64,000 nucleotides of DNA from Rostrohypoxylon terebratum. Its lineage: Eukaryota; Ascomycota; Sordariomycetes; Xylariales; Hypoxylaceae. Location of the stretch: NCBI GenBank assembly GCA_022497145.1, contig MU385877.1:295010-359009 (forward strand), written 5' to 3'. This document shows, in pieces, positions 1 through 11,814 of the stretch; positions within the stretch are counted from its first letter, which is position 1, and each line of letters starts with the position of its first letter. A model generated the notes under the pieces. The model made no database searches. It was given only the letters and a program-made list of their open reading frames with translations, and was not told the DNA's origin. The translations under genes and the position numbers were made by a program.

Positions 1-2
1 GA

Positions 3-110
3 AATCACTGCATGTTCGGAATGCCTGAGCCAGACAGCGTTACTTTCCAATCATCTTATGTATCAGATTTGATACTACTGGAGACCTTTAAGGCACCTGT
101 AAGAGAGGTA
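3..110 (+). CDS. possible internal exon of a gene cut by the left edge
   Basis: From the left edge an open frame runs about 36 codons (NHCMFGMPEPDSVTF...) to a good GTAAGT donor at 117-122, just after the codons for APVRE. If real, it is an exon of a plus-strand gene whose 5' part lies outside the window. I cannot recognise the peptide and no continuing exon is obvious: the nearest acceptor leads to a stop within five codons. Most likely either a terminal piece or chance. Confidence 0.2.
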
Positions 111-122
111 AGTATGTATATT

Positions 123-2447
123 TATCATCACAATGATATTAACCAACCTCGGAGGAGTACACCGAGTAGTAACATACCTACCTATTCATTCTTTATCTTG
201 TAAAATGAGAGATCTTTCATATGGAACCTCCTTTTCTTGCTTATGTCATAGAACCTCACCAAATTAGTCGGGGTGACCGGCAGTTCACGACGGAATCTCT
301 TATCTCTAATAGAAGAGAGAACACATACTGGTGATTCTCATGAAGGAACCTTGGTTGGAAACTTATATCTGAAATCCCGTATGGTTGGGTACCTATGGTC
401 CTATGGAAAAGCATATTTCTACCGAAAGCTACCTTACCTACCTACTAGGCATTTACTCACCCAAGCTGATCACTGACAATAGGATGTTTGACCTTTACGC
501 GACCAAAATATCGCAACCTATGATATGCTTATTTCCGATTCCACAGAGACAATTTCATAAATGGTGATGCTACTGATAAGTATTAGAACGGCAACGGCAA
601 CGTCAACGTCCATGTCCAATACTTTCTCGCTTAGTCAGCACACTCGACTCCAGGGTCTTCGACTTGATCGGCTATTCTGATTCGCGCATCAATGGAATGC
701 ATATTCTTATGCTTCTTATGTGACATTCTGCGAAGGAAGCATGAATGCGAGACGATCGAGAATGATAAATGATATATGACTGCTGAGCCAGCTTGCTTGT
801 TCGCTATACGCCTTAGTTACATCATCATCAATAGGTATATGGGAAGTATGGATATAGGAAGAGACGCGGATGGAGGTAAAGAGCTAGACCTTGAATACAG
901 TTATAAGCGCAACAACTGAGAATTATCGTTAGGTAAATATACAATCCCATTATTGCCTATTCTACTTTTTTTTCGAATATAATTGACCAAAGGCATAGTC
1001 AAATGTAAACGGTCTCCCAGTACCCAATGCAGATTGACAAGCATCTTATCCCCCACAAAACGCCACCAGAAGCTAATGCGGCGTGATCAAGCCCGTCGAG
1101 CCCTTGAACTTGCACGTGGCGGCCTCGTAGATGTTCAGCTCAACTGGAACTGATCGGATAAGTGTCTTTCATTTTGAGCCTTGGATGAAGGTAGATGTTT
1201 CGGTTGACGCGTTGGAATGAGGACGAGGTGGTTGGCCGACGAGATTTTTACGTTATGAAATCATACCCATACCCATACCCTCGATATTATCGCACCCTAG
1301 CAAGCAAACATATGGCTCTGGAATGTCTTACAGTGAGTATTCCGCGGCTGAGATTACCTAGGTCCTTGCAAGTCTTCAATCTCGTTTGAACACAGTCCGT
1401 AGTTTGCTGAAGTAAGACTTAGTTTTACTCGATAAGTAAACGACTGAGTCGTGTTATGGCTAGTAAAGAATAAAGAATGGCTGGTGATGAAAGACTGAAA
1501 CAAAACGGAAGGAAAGAAAAAAAGTCAGATTCGGCGCTAAAAGTTTCCAGCCAGGTCAAAATCCAGTGGGAGCTCCCGCAACTCAGCAGGCCTTGGAAAC
1601 ATGTGCTAATCGCTAATCGGTGGAGTCCGGCGATAAATAGCGGCCTGGTCCAGGGCTAGCCTTGTTAGTTAGCTGAAAAGACCGCCGAGTCGCTGACTGG
1701 GATATTATAGCCAATGAAAGGCCCGAATTTGAACATTTTACCAGACTTTACGAAAGCAAGCACGCCTCTAACACGTCTAACACCCCACGAGTCCCCACAT
1801 TGGTAACCCTCTACGGTACTAGGTAAACTCTACGGAGGTTACTTTCCCAGATCTTGTCTAACCCACCACGCCGACCGACCACATCGATCGACCTAGACGG
1901 GTACCGGTTGAACTTTTTTTTTCTTCTTCTCCCCATGAACAAATTTCGCCTTAGACGTCTGAACCATCTTAGTCTTTCCTGCAAAGGGACAAGATAGACA
2001 AGATATATATCGAGAATTGGGATATCTTGGAAGGCCGATCTCGTTCTTAACCTTATTTCTCGTTCAACTACCTACCTAAATCTCAACCCCGCCTTCGCTC
2101 TATCTCGACTTGCGTACATCCTCCCATGTGCGCGCGTGAATCACGGTAATACTGATTGCAGGCGACTTGAAGTCTTTGCGCTTGCATTAGGGGAGGAAAG
2201 AAAGACTTATACGGAGGATTTCAATTTTCGCATTTTCAAGATACCCAAACTCATCCAATAATTCGGACGACTTTGAAGGAGGGTCGTAATTGATTTGCGC
2301 ATTTTTATTTTATTTTAACGATACCCGTTTGACCGTTGCGTTTGTATGAAAATTTCGGAAATCGCAACCACCCATCTTCAGACAATTCGATATTTCATAG
2401 GACGGAATCACCAAAATCAAGGATATAGCCAGGTTCAGCAACTCGAA
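123..2447. other. intergenic region and promoter of the SLC35F-type gene
   Basis: No convincing gene. It holds scattered short ORFs, an AACGGC/AACGTC-type simple stretch near 588-610, and a 22-codon open tail on the minus strand (1073-1143) behind a possible acceptor, listed as a finding. The 1800-2340 part is rich in CT and CCA tracts, as expected of a fungal promoter and 5' leader. A possible 5'-leader intron (GTATGA at 2344 to TTCATAG at 2400) precedes the chosen start codon of the next gene. Confidence 0.5.
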
Positions 2448-3680
2448 ATGGACGAGTATCGAAAACCAGGCCGATTCGAACCTACCACGACTGTGATGGT
2501 GACCGGTGGTAGTAGCAACGAGGAATCTGCTAACAACGAGCTTGCCACAAATGAAGCAGTCGGTCATGGATTGCAGCAGATCGAAGCCAGGAAAGTCCAT
2601 TGGTATTCGTATCTCACGACCGCTGATTTCTGGATCGTCCTCTTGATGGGCCAGCTGCTCGCGCTCTGCATCACCGCAACGAACACATTCTCGACATTTC
2701 TGGCCAACTTTGGAACGTCTATCCCGGCATTCCAGACCGTGTTCACGTACATTTTGTTATCGCTCATCTACCTCACATATACCCTCTACACTTACGGGCC
2801 CATAAAATACGGCAAGATCCTGCTCAAAGATGGCTGGAAATACTTCATCCTTAGTTTCCTGGATGTCCAGGGCAACTATTTCACCGTACTAGCCTACCGT
2901 TACACCAACATCCTCTCCGCGCAGCTAATAAACTTTTGGGCTATCGTGTGCGTCGTCATCATCTCCTTCCTCCTGCTGCGCGTGCGGTATAAGATTTTCC
3001 AAATTCTCGGCATCCTCATCTGCTGCGGCGGAATGGGCCTCTTACTTGCCAGCGATCACATCCAAGGCACCAACGGCGGCACGGGCGAGAACATGCTAAA
3101 GGGCGATTTGTTCGCGCTACTAGGCGCCACGTGCTACGGCCTGACCAACGTATTCGAGGAATGGTACGTTAGCAAGCGTCCGATGTACGAAGTCCTATCC
3201 TTCATGGGGCTGTTCGGGATGTGCATCAACGGGGTGCAAGCCGCCATCTTCGACCGCACGAGCTTCCAGCAGGCGACGTGGAACGGGCAGGTGATCGGGT
3301 ACCTGGTCGGGTACACGCTGGTGCTGGCCTTCTTCTACTCCGTCGTGCCCTTCCTGCTGCGCATCGCCTCCGCCGCCTTCTACAACATCTCCCTGCTCAC
3401 GGCCAACTTCTGGGGCACCATCATCGGCATCCACGTGTTCGGGTACACCATCCACTTCCTGTACCCCATCGCCTTCGTGCTCATCATCGTCGGCTTGGCC
3501 GTGTATTTCCTGGCCGGCAGCATGCTGGGCGAGAGCAAGAAGCCTTGGCTAGGTGATAACCAGGAGGAGGGTGTCGCGGGCTTCGGCACGGCGAAGCTGA
3601 AGGCGTTGAATATGGCGCGGAAACAGGGCATGGTTACGGGCACGGGTGCGGAGAACGGCACGGAGGGTATCATAGCTTAA
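2448..3680 (+). CDS. SLC35F-type solute carrier (DMT superfamily, DUF914-like)
   Basis: A single-exon multi-pass membrane protein of 410 residues if translated from the ATG at 2448 (context GAAATGG). The frame stays open to an earlier ATG at 2346, which would add 34 residues, but that ATG has a poor context (T at -3) and may sit in a leader intron. After a polar N-terminus of about 60 residues come roughly ten hydrophobic segments, beginning at FWIVLLMGQLLALCI. The motifs FLDVQGNYFTVLAYRYT and SLLTANFWG are characteristic of the SLC35F1/F2/F6 group of the drug/metabolite transporter superfamily. The substrate is not predictable. The location is probably a Golgi, vacuolar or plasma membrane. 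The tail after the last helix is short, with Gly and Lys. Codon usage is strongly GC3-rich in the 3' half, which creates antisense shadow ORFs. Confidence 0.88.
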   Translation: MDEYRKPGRFEPTTTVMVTGGSSNEESANNELATNEAVGHGLQQIEARKVHWYSYLTTADFWIVLLMGQLLALCITATNTFSTFLANFGTSIPAFQTVFTYILLSLIYLTYTLYTYGPIKYGKILLKDGWKYFILSFLDVQGNYFTVLAYRYTNILSAQLINFWAIVCVVIISFLLLRVRYKIFQILGILICCGGMGLLLASDHIQGTNGGTGENMLKGDLFALLGATCYGLTNVFEEWYVSKRPMYEVLSFMGLFGMCINGVQAAIFDRTSFQQATWNGQVIGYLVGYTLVLAFFYSVVPFLLRIASAAFYNISLLTANFWGTIIGIHVFGYTIHFLYPIAFVLIIVGLAVYFLAGSMLGESKKPWLGDNQEEGVAGFGTAKLKALNMARKQGMVTGTGAENGTEGIIA

Positions 3681-6600
3681 CCTAGGTATATACGGATTAT
3701 GCGTGTTTTTGACGTTGGGGAATAAGGGAATGGGGGCTTAGGATATCGATGTATAGGAGAAAGTCCTTGGTATATACTTTAAGCTATAGATGCTGCTTTG
3801 GTAAATATGATAGTAGCCCTTTTTAACGTTTATGTATATTTGCCCAGCATCGCTGCCGCCATGAGCTCTACCTACTACTTAGTAGGTCCCAAATTTTATG
3901 CTGTGACACGTGAAATAGCTACCTGAAGTGAGTATTCACGTTATAGGGGATGAAGTAAAGTTTAGGGGGTGGGTACCTGGTGCGGTTCAGGAATAGGTAG
4001 GCATAGACATTGTATATAAGAAGTGGATTCTTATTCATGGACGGAAGCATGCAAAACACACCTAGACAAATCTAGTATTATCGTAGGCTGATATCTTTTG
4101 CATAGAACACAGATGGTTCGGTAACGGTTCATCGAGTTGGTAAGTCATGGTAAACATCTCTGAAGAGGTGTAGATATCGCGGTGCTGATTCGATGAGATA
4201 CCATTCATTTTATCTGTGCATCTATGAGAACCAAAGATCTAGGGGTAGTCTTTGGGATCTGCAATTACATGTCAGCTTACCTGCTTGAATCAACTTGGCG
4301 CGTAAACTTGCCGTAGGCTTTGGGATACTAGGGCAGAATGGGATCAAGGGCGGATAGGCTATTATCAAGTATTCGGCATAACACTGGAGTATAGTTTAAA
4401 TCCAATCGATATAAGATCGTCTTCCCAGGTGAACATCGTGAGAAGGCAAATTCAGCCCTCTTATTTGTTCAGAACTTCACCCCACACGTTTCAAAACTTG
4501 TTATCGGGCCATACGAGTTCTTGGGCTTTGTTTCAAAACCGTGTCTTTTTTTCGCCGGCCCACTACGGAATAGAAGGCAGAGAATAGCCCACGGCAATGG
4601 CTGCGGCCCGAAGTGAAGTCGGCTCCTTAGACTCGGCATAGACGGAACGGGTCGAAAAATAGTACGATCAAAATTTGAGGGTCGACAGGACTTGAGGAGG
4701 GCATTTCTCAAAAGACCTTGGTCCTTAGGGCCCTCGTGATATTGTTGTTCAGGTATAGGCTAAGGACCTAAGGTAAACCCTTGACACCTGAAACATAGCT
4801 GTAGAAATCTTTGATCGTAGTTCGCGACGTAGCGGTGTGATTCGACCTGACCTGACCTAACCTGGGGGGAGGGCGTGACGCGGTCATATCTCATAATATT
4901 ATGATGTTGTTGTTGTTGTTGTTGTTATTGTTGTTATTGTTGTTATTATCATAGTTGAGACATTGATATAGTCGATATAGTTGATATAGGTAGTGACTAT
5001 TAAAGATGTTACCTAGTTATTATATCCCTTCGTAACGTGTTCGGGACTTCCTCCATGGAAATAACCAAAATGAACGAGCTATTTGCAAGAGGCAGAGGCA
5101 CTAGCACCTTCAGGGCTCGGTTAGGACGTTGCATTGGGGTTGTTTTAGTGCTAAGGTTCGGATGGCGCCGAGCCAAAAACGTCTATCCCTGTTGTATGTT
5201 TCATACAGTAATCATATCTCGCCCCCAAACTCTAATCAAATGGAAGGAAGGGATTTAGTAAAAAGTCTTTGCAGATAATACACTATTATAGTATACAACA
5301 TTGAACGTTGGACTTGATACCTACCTAGCAGTAGTTACCTAATCTAGGGTCATCTAGATTTCATCCCTTTTTTTACCAAGTATCGATTGTTGATTGTCGA
5401 GTGAGGAAATCATCGTCATATCCCATCTTTCATCTTTCCATCTTGAGCTTGTCTACTAGATTCGGCGGCCTGAGAGCCAAAAGGGGCAACCGGTGTTACC
5501 GACAGACGTTAAAGCCCACCCAAATAATATGATTTGATACGAGCCCGGGTTATAGAGCAGGGTTTTTTTTACACGTGTCGGCAGAGGGACTGGCTTTGGG
5601 GAATTTCGTCTCATATCAATTCTTCATGCGGCTCGAAGATGTCGCTTCCGCCTTATCGAGGCTGGAACAAGGGAACATCCATGGGATGCTCTCAGGTAAC
5701 CAAGTCCCAGTGTAAGTCTACTAGGTACTGCAAGTCTACTGTAACTCCGCTACAGAGTCCGCTGTAGAAAATCCACTAAACAGACTGTTTTTGACCGCGC
5801 GCAGAACCTAAAGGGGAAAATGGTGACACAGCAGCCATAATAAGGAGCAAGGGACACCTTGCCAAGAGCCTAGGAAAGAGCCTAGCACATGGGTAACCTA
5901 CCCTGATCTGCCCCCTGGTAACGGTGGTAAATGGTGTAAATGGTGGTTAGTCAGTGGTTAATCAGTGGTTAATGGTGCTAGTTTCCCCTGAATTCAGCGG
6001 GGCCGCTAGCCGTCCTTCCCATTCGGGTCTCAATTCTCATCTTCTAAATGATCGATCACCATTACAACCGTTCCGTTACATACATCTCTCTTGTGTGTCT
6101 CTTATTAATATTGTTATTATCATTTATCCATCCTCTGCCTGCTGTGCATAATGATGTCTATTTCCCGTTGTAGCATTGTCGTGATATTATCTTCAATGCC
6201 ATTATACCCTCTTTTCGACTTCTCACGATTAGCTTAATTCATGTTCAACTTCACCGTCGGAGACGAGAGAGACACACATACCTACCTATTTAGGTATCAT
6301 CAGTATTAATAAGGGCATAAGGACATACATACATAAGGACATCAGGACCCTTTTTCGGCTTGGCATTTTGAATGCTACCTTAAACTAACCATTTGACCAC
6401 CAAAAGGCACGCACGCGAGCGTGATATCTGCAGAAACTCCAGAGCTCCAGAGCTCCAAAGAGAACTATCTCCAATTCCTTCCGCGCAAACTTGTTTTGAT
6501 TCCTTTTCCAGATAGGAGCCAATTGCTTCCTAATTTATTTTATTTTCCAAGACCCCAAGGATCTTACCTACATAATAGTACAGGCTACACTAGCATCCTG

Positions 6601-6902
6601 TCATCCTGTCAGAGAAACGTCGATTCTATCGTGAAGTCTTGCTCCTGGTCCCTATTGCGATCGACATGGACTGCTAGCATCCTCGTTTCAACCCCGCTGT
6701 TAGACGCGATCCTGTCGCCCGTCCTGGTTTACTGTTCGGCGGTCCGAGCATATCATTTCTGAATATTATTGATAGTCAGAATTTCTTTGTTTCTTATTAT
6801 TATCTTGATGTTCAATTCTCTTGTAGCCCCCGACTGCTAGAGCTTACGGCAGCCTTACCGAAGGAGGAAAGCGGTTAATGCTGATTTTTGTGGAGGAACA
6901 AA
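3681..6902. other. long intergenic region without a supported gene
   Basis: About 3.2 kb with only short, non-conserved ORFs. It contains a (GTT)n microsatellite at 4905-4948 and repeated TGGTTAATCAG-type runs around 5935-5975. The 6240-6900 part, with CT-rich and ACC-rich tracts, is a plausible promoter and leader of the gene starting at 6903. No tRNA or repeat family recognised. Confidence 0.5.
4905..4948. repeat. (GTT)n / (GTTATT)n microsatellite
   Basis: About seven GTT units followed by three GTTATT-type units in an intergenic stretch. Seen directly. Confidence 0.9.
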
Positions 6903-8955
6903 ATGGTTTCGATTTTCGGTTTCAAGATCGGTGGCGGCGACAAAAAGAAGTAAGCTCTAAAAATCGAAAGCACGTGGAAATTTTGAATTAACGGTTCATA
7001 GGAAACTAGCCAACGAAGCAGAAGCTTCAGCAACTCAGCTGCGCCGAAAACATGAACAAGATGCTGCGGTAGCAAAACAGAATGCGAGGGCGGCGCCTGA
7101 GGGCACTGTTTACGCAGTCTCTCGCCCTGACACGTCACACACGTGCAAGATCACGGCTACGCGGCCAGGTGCTTCGCCTTATGGATCTAAAGGTGGCGTT
7201 GCAGCTATGAGCATGTCCGAACTGACAGATTCGATTCACCCAAATCTCAGAGAATGGGTGTCAAACCCCAACATAGGCGCGAATCGGTTCAATGCCTCAA
7301 CCTCAGATTTAACGGCAGTTCCGGCAGTTCCGCCAGTGCCGGCACGAAACCCCTCTCGACCGGCTACTCCCGTGCAGCAGAAATCAACCTGGATGAACCC
7401 TCTCGATATGAATTCTACTAGAGGTCCATCATTGGCAGCATTGTCCGCTTCAAAGTCGCCATTGGATCAGTTCGGGCTTAAACTGGAAATTCCCGACGAC
7501 GAGTCTTATGTCCATAGAGATGATGAGTCTCCAAAGGCCTTATCACCCCTACGTGTTACGAAATCGAACCCTCAGATCGTTGAATCGCCCAGGTCGTGTC
7601 AATCGCCACAGAAGCCCCCGTCTCCTCCGCAATCCGTTAAGGATATGGGAAGTTATAGCCCAATCCGTGGACCTCCAGCATTTAGGGATGATATGTACCG
7701 CTCGTCAAGCAGAGGAAGCCAGAGAAATGTGACGACCAACCTGAGGGAAGTACGAAATGCCTGGGATATGGCAAGCTATGGACCCGCCTCCATCCCGTCT
7801 CCTGTATCGACACCCCGCGGTAGCGAGGAGACACCTACAAGCAACCCTATGAATCTATGGTGTGAACCTATCATTAGATCGGTTGCCGCTCGACGAGATA
7901 CCATGGCTTCTATGACTCACCACAAAGTGAGCCTGCAAGTCAAATTGGAAGATCTTGAGAAGGCTTTTATGGATGAACCGGAACAGATGGAACCACCTCA
8001 AATGTCTGCATCTCAGATTCGACAACTTGTACGCCCCCCGCCGTTGAATCTTGACCCTCGCCCGAGAACGCCAGATCGTGCTGGTACATACCCACCCTCC
8101 CCCTTTTTGAGAGACCGCCAGCCGCAAACACCAACTGGCGAAACCTCCCGCGGAGCCACGAGAGACAGAGCCGGACCGCCCCAAGGTGCAGTTGGTGCTC
8201 GTGTGAGACCGGGTAGGCCAAACACCAAGAATGTGCGCCGACCTGCAGCGGATGAATACGTAATCCAGCCTTCCTCTCAACCTCAATCTCGCAGAGCATC
8301 CCAGGATAGCTCGCGTCCAACCTCACCCGATAGTCCTCTGCTACCCCAATCCGGACCATTATCTAGCCCGCGTTTCCTGCCGATCGATTCCCAACTCGCG
8401 CCGCCGCCGCTTAGAGGAGCTCGATCTAATCTCCATATCGAAACGTTTGCCCTGGATGATGACGAAGACGAAGAGCTGATAGCCCCGCGAATGGGACACC
8501 GCAACGCCCCGACACCCGACTCTTCCCAATGGCCTAACACTTCACCTACCGAATCTGCATTCGGTGGTCATCTGCCTTACCGTGCCGAGTCACCTTTTGC
8601 CAGAGCCGACTCTCCACTAGAAACACCGCCGCGTGTGCTGCCACAAGGTATAGTTGGACGTTCCGAATCGCCGTTTGGGTATAGGTCTTTCAACTTTAGC
8701 CGACCTATGACGCCTACCCTCGAACAGCCACCATTGCGACGCGATGACACGCCTCCGACCGGTAGAGTACCATTACGGTATCCGCCAAAGCGCTCCGAGA
8801 CCGTGCCCGTGTCACCCGGATATAGGGATTATGAATCCTCCCCTTCTTCACCGGGCAGACCGCCACCACGTGCGAACACGGTCGCCGTGAATGTAGGCCA
8901 TGGGCTCAGGAGCCCGGCGATCGTGGGAGATGACTTCGGTGGAGGGTTTATCTAG
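6903..8955 (+). CDS. Pro/Ser-rich protein of unknown function, predicted disordered
   Basis: Two exons, 6903-6949 and 7002-8955, with a 52-nt intron (GTAAGC...CATAG). The splice joins MVSIFGFKIGGGDKKK to KLANEAEASATQL in frame and gives 666 residues. The start at 6903 is chosen because the short basic N-terminus and its intron continue without a stop into the long frame; the internal ATG at 7207 would lose 84 residues. The rest is low-complexity: many SP, PP, TP and RP clusters, an acidic run DDDEDEE near residue 420, and repeated ESPF/DSPLETPP motifs that look like proline-directed kinase sites. No catalytic domain, membrane segment or signal peptide is seen. I infer a disordered cytoplasmic or nuclear protein; the function is unknown. 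Confidence 0.78.
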
Positions 8956-10362
8956 ACATCTCTGCACATATAAGCTTGCATTTCCAAAACTCTTGCGTTC
9001 TGTACAGCTACGAGCGGGACCGGCGGCTACATCATCTAGGGCATCACGGCAGCATTCGCTTTTTGTTTTGAAAAAGAACCATTTCCTTTGTCTAGACACC
9101 CCATATAGCATCGCATTTACAGCTGAGATACCCCCATACCCATTCTTCGCTGTTTGTAGGCTTTGATTTTTTTTTTCGGGCGTTTTCGGATCGGGGGGAA
9201 CTGTTTGTTGAGGTTCGTCAGCATAGCATTTATCATGTACCATCATCATCATCGTCATCGGTCAGCATTTCAGCATCGGCGGGATTATCTCGATCTCTTT
9301 TCTTGCATATATCGTGTGTTATTTCTCTTTTTATTCCCAGAGGACGAATTTCTTTTGAGAGACCGCGCGTGGGCGCCTAGGTTCGGGAGGCAGGTTCCTA
9401 TTTGTTTGTTTTGTTGCCTTTCCATTTTCATTTTATTTTTCTACATTTAATGTCTCTGTGCCATATCATCGTTTGATACTGTATTTTCTTGTTTCGGGGG
9501 GGTGGCATGGCAAACCAAAAGTTTCGCATTTTCGAGGATTTTTGTTGCTCGTTTTTTCTACGTTTACGTAGGGTTAGGTTCTAGTGTATATTGTTAATGA
9601 GTTATTAGCACACCCGATCGAGTGCTGATTAGATTTATCCGTTCTGAGCGTTCTTTTTTCGCGCCTGTGATATGGATGGGAGTGATATGCTTTGTAGTGA
9701 GCCATTGGATAGGTATTTGCGGCGTCTGGACTTCACCATGTCTCTTCCGGTATATGCCTATTAGGGGGACGTGTCGGCCATTCGGTAGTGGCTATCTCTT
9801 ATAATTACCTACAATAGGCTATCATGCCACCTAAGAGGTAGCCCTGGAGGTCACTAGCAGCCCTGAAGGTTTCCCGCTTACAACTTATAGGATTACCATG
9901 CTGGTGTTACAGGAGGGTGCTTCCCCCTCCCCTCTCTGTCAAATCACAGATGAGACCGAAACATGGTGTGCAGTTACTTAAAAAAAAGCAGTATCTGATT
10001 CTCATAGAAAAAACAGCTCATGGGTATATTCCTCTTCTCGTACACGGAAGTTATACGTACAAACGGCCCACCTAGGCACCACTTCCTATATCGAGCCCGG
10101 CGTGATCGTAACTGTGACCGCACAGCCCCGAGCCGAGCTGAACTCGGCTAGTAGTGATAAACAGCAAAAATTTCCGCCCTGTTGTTCATCATCGTGGTTG
10201 TGGTTGTAGTTGTGGTTATCACCGTTCACCCCTTATCCACTGTCGTTGTTGTTGGTGTCGTTCGTTGTTGGTACATGTACACAGGCAGGATTCGCACGCA
10301 CGCACGCAAAGCTCAGAAAGCAGAAAACAGAAAACGGGAAAGACTTAAAAACCAGGTCGGGT
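8956..10362. other. 3' flanking region between tail-to-tail genes
   Basis: Convergent spacer between the Pro/Ser-rich gene (+) and the sirtuin gene (-). T-rich stretches, CAT/CGT repeats near 9240 and GTTGTG repeats near 10190-10265 probably belong to 3' UTRs. No supported gene. Confidence 0.5.
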
Positions 10363-11814
10363 TTAGACGACTGGTTTTTTATCGCCTCCGCCCTGATCCT
10401 CCGTCTTGCTGCCGCCCTCCTCCGTGACCGGTTTCTCCGCCGTAGGTTTCAGCGGCTCGAAGGTGAGAGTTTCTTTGCCCTTATCGGTATCGGCTTTCCC
10501 CTTTCCGTCGCCACCCTCCTTCTCCGCTGCAGCTCCCTCGCGCGCCTCAGCGCTCTCCGATACAGGAACCGGTACGCCGTCGCCCACGCGCTTCTGCGCA
10601 TCAGCCGTCTCAGGCACATCCTGACCACTTGTCGACGCGCTCGCGTTAGTCTCTTTCTGTTGCGTATCGAGGTTAGCTTCGGCTCGGTCGTCCTCGGCGT
10701 CCGCGGAAATTGCCAACTTATCCTCCACGTCTCCGACGAGCTGGTCCAGCTCGTCCCTGATCGCCTCCTCCTTCGCCGTCTTCGACAGCTGGCGGTCGGC
10801 CTCCTTGTCGCCGACGAGCTTGCGCCACGCGGCCTCGAGCTCCTCGCGCCAGCCCAGCTCGTCCGCTAGCTTGCGCACGCCGGAGTCGCAGTCGCTGAGC
10901 ACCAGGACGTCGTCCGCGCGCGTGCCGAGGTCGCCGACGCGCTCGAGGTTGAAGAGCACGCGGGGCACGCGCTCGCGCGCGTTGCGCGGGAGCCCGGCGA
11001 ACGGGTGCACCAGCAGGCTGGTGCCCATGACGAGCACGAGGTCGGCGGTGGCGGGTACGTGGATGTTGTTGTAGAAGTTCTCGGGCAGCTGCTCGCCGAA
11101 GAAGACGATGTCGGGCTTGACGAGGCCCTGGCACACCTGGCGCACGCAGCGCGGCGCCTCCCCGCGCTTCACGAACCCGTGCATCATGTGGTCCGGGAAC
11201 TCGGTGCGGCAGTCGATGCACCGCTGCGTCGCGAAGCTGCCGTGCGCCTCCACGATCTTGTCCGCGGGCACCCCGGCCGCCCGCTCCAGGCAGTCGATGT
11301 TCTGCGTGAAGAGCATGCGCAGGAGCCCCTTCTTCGCCAGCAGCGAGATGAACACGTGCGACACCGTGGGGCTGAAGTTGCCCGGGTACAGCTCCTTGGC
11401 TAGCAGGTAGAAGGGCTCCGGGTTGCGGCGGAAGAAGTCGATCTCGAACACGGCTTCTGGGTGGGGCAGATTGAAGCGTGACAGGTTGTGGTACAAGCCC
11501 GTCTTGGGAGAGCGGAAATCGGGGACTAAGACATGTTGAGCGATGTGTTACAATGGCTTTATAAGTTTATATGAAATGCAGAGTAGTGGGGATAGGGATG
11601 GGGATGGGGATGGGGATGGAGATAATCAAAAGATCATCGAATTGAAATGAAAGAACTTACTCCCAGCTGCGGTAGAAATACCGGCGCCGGTCATGACCAC
11701 GATTTTCTTCGCATCACCCTTCTTGATCAGTTGAGCGACGGCACGCAAGCTACGCTCGGACAACGTCTCCGTAGGAGCGTCCGGGTCGATGAGGCTAGAT
11801 TGTTCTTGACCCAT
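10363..11814 (-). CDS. hst2: NAD-dependent protein deacetylase, Hst2-type sirtuin
   Basis: Two exons on the minus strand, 11814-11661 and 11525-10363, separated by a 135-nt intron (GTAAGT...CTTAG). The splice creates the diagnostic GAGISTAAGIPDFRSP (residues 43-58); product 438 residues. Class I sirtuin features are visible: NAD-binding GAGIS, QNID at about 126-129, catalytic His146 in EAHGS, four zinc-binding cysteines (C154, C157, C178, C183), and KPDIVFFGE. The N-terminus MGQEQSS is typical of filamentous-fungal Hst2. After the catalytic core (to about residue 285) there is a 150-residue Lys/Glu/Asp-rich, probably disordered tail ending at a TAA/TAG region near 10363. Family role: deacetylation of histone H4K16 and other proteins, mostly cytosolic with nuclear shuttling. 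An in-frame upstream extension exists, but it lacks conservation signals and has a poor leader. Confidence 0.95.

Noticed and set aside
3195..3556. Long plus/minus ORFs inside the SLC35F-type gene
   Set aside because: Same effect: GC-rich third positions make other frames open. The membrane protein frame has all the conserved motifs.
10718..11403. Long antisense and alternate-frame ORFs across the sirtuin exon 2
   Set aside because: They are shadows of a GC3-rich coding exon: Ala/Arg-rich, no domains, and the sirtuin frame explains the sequence.
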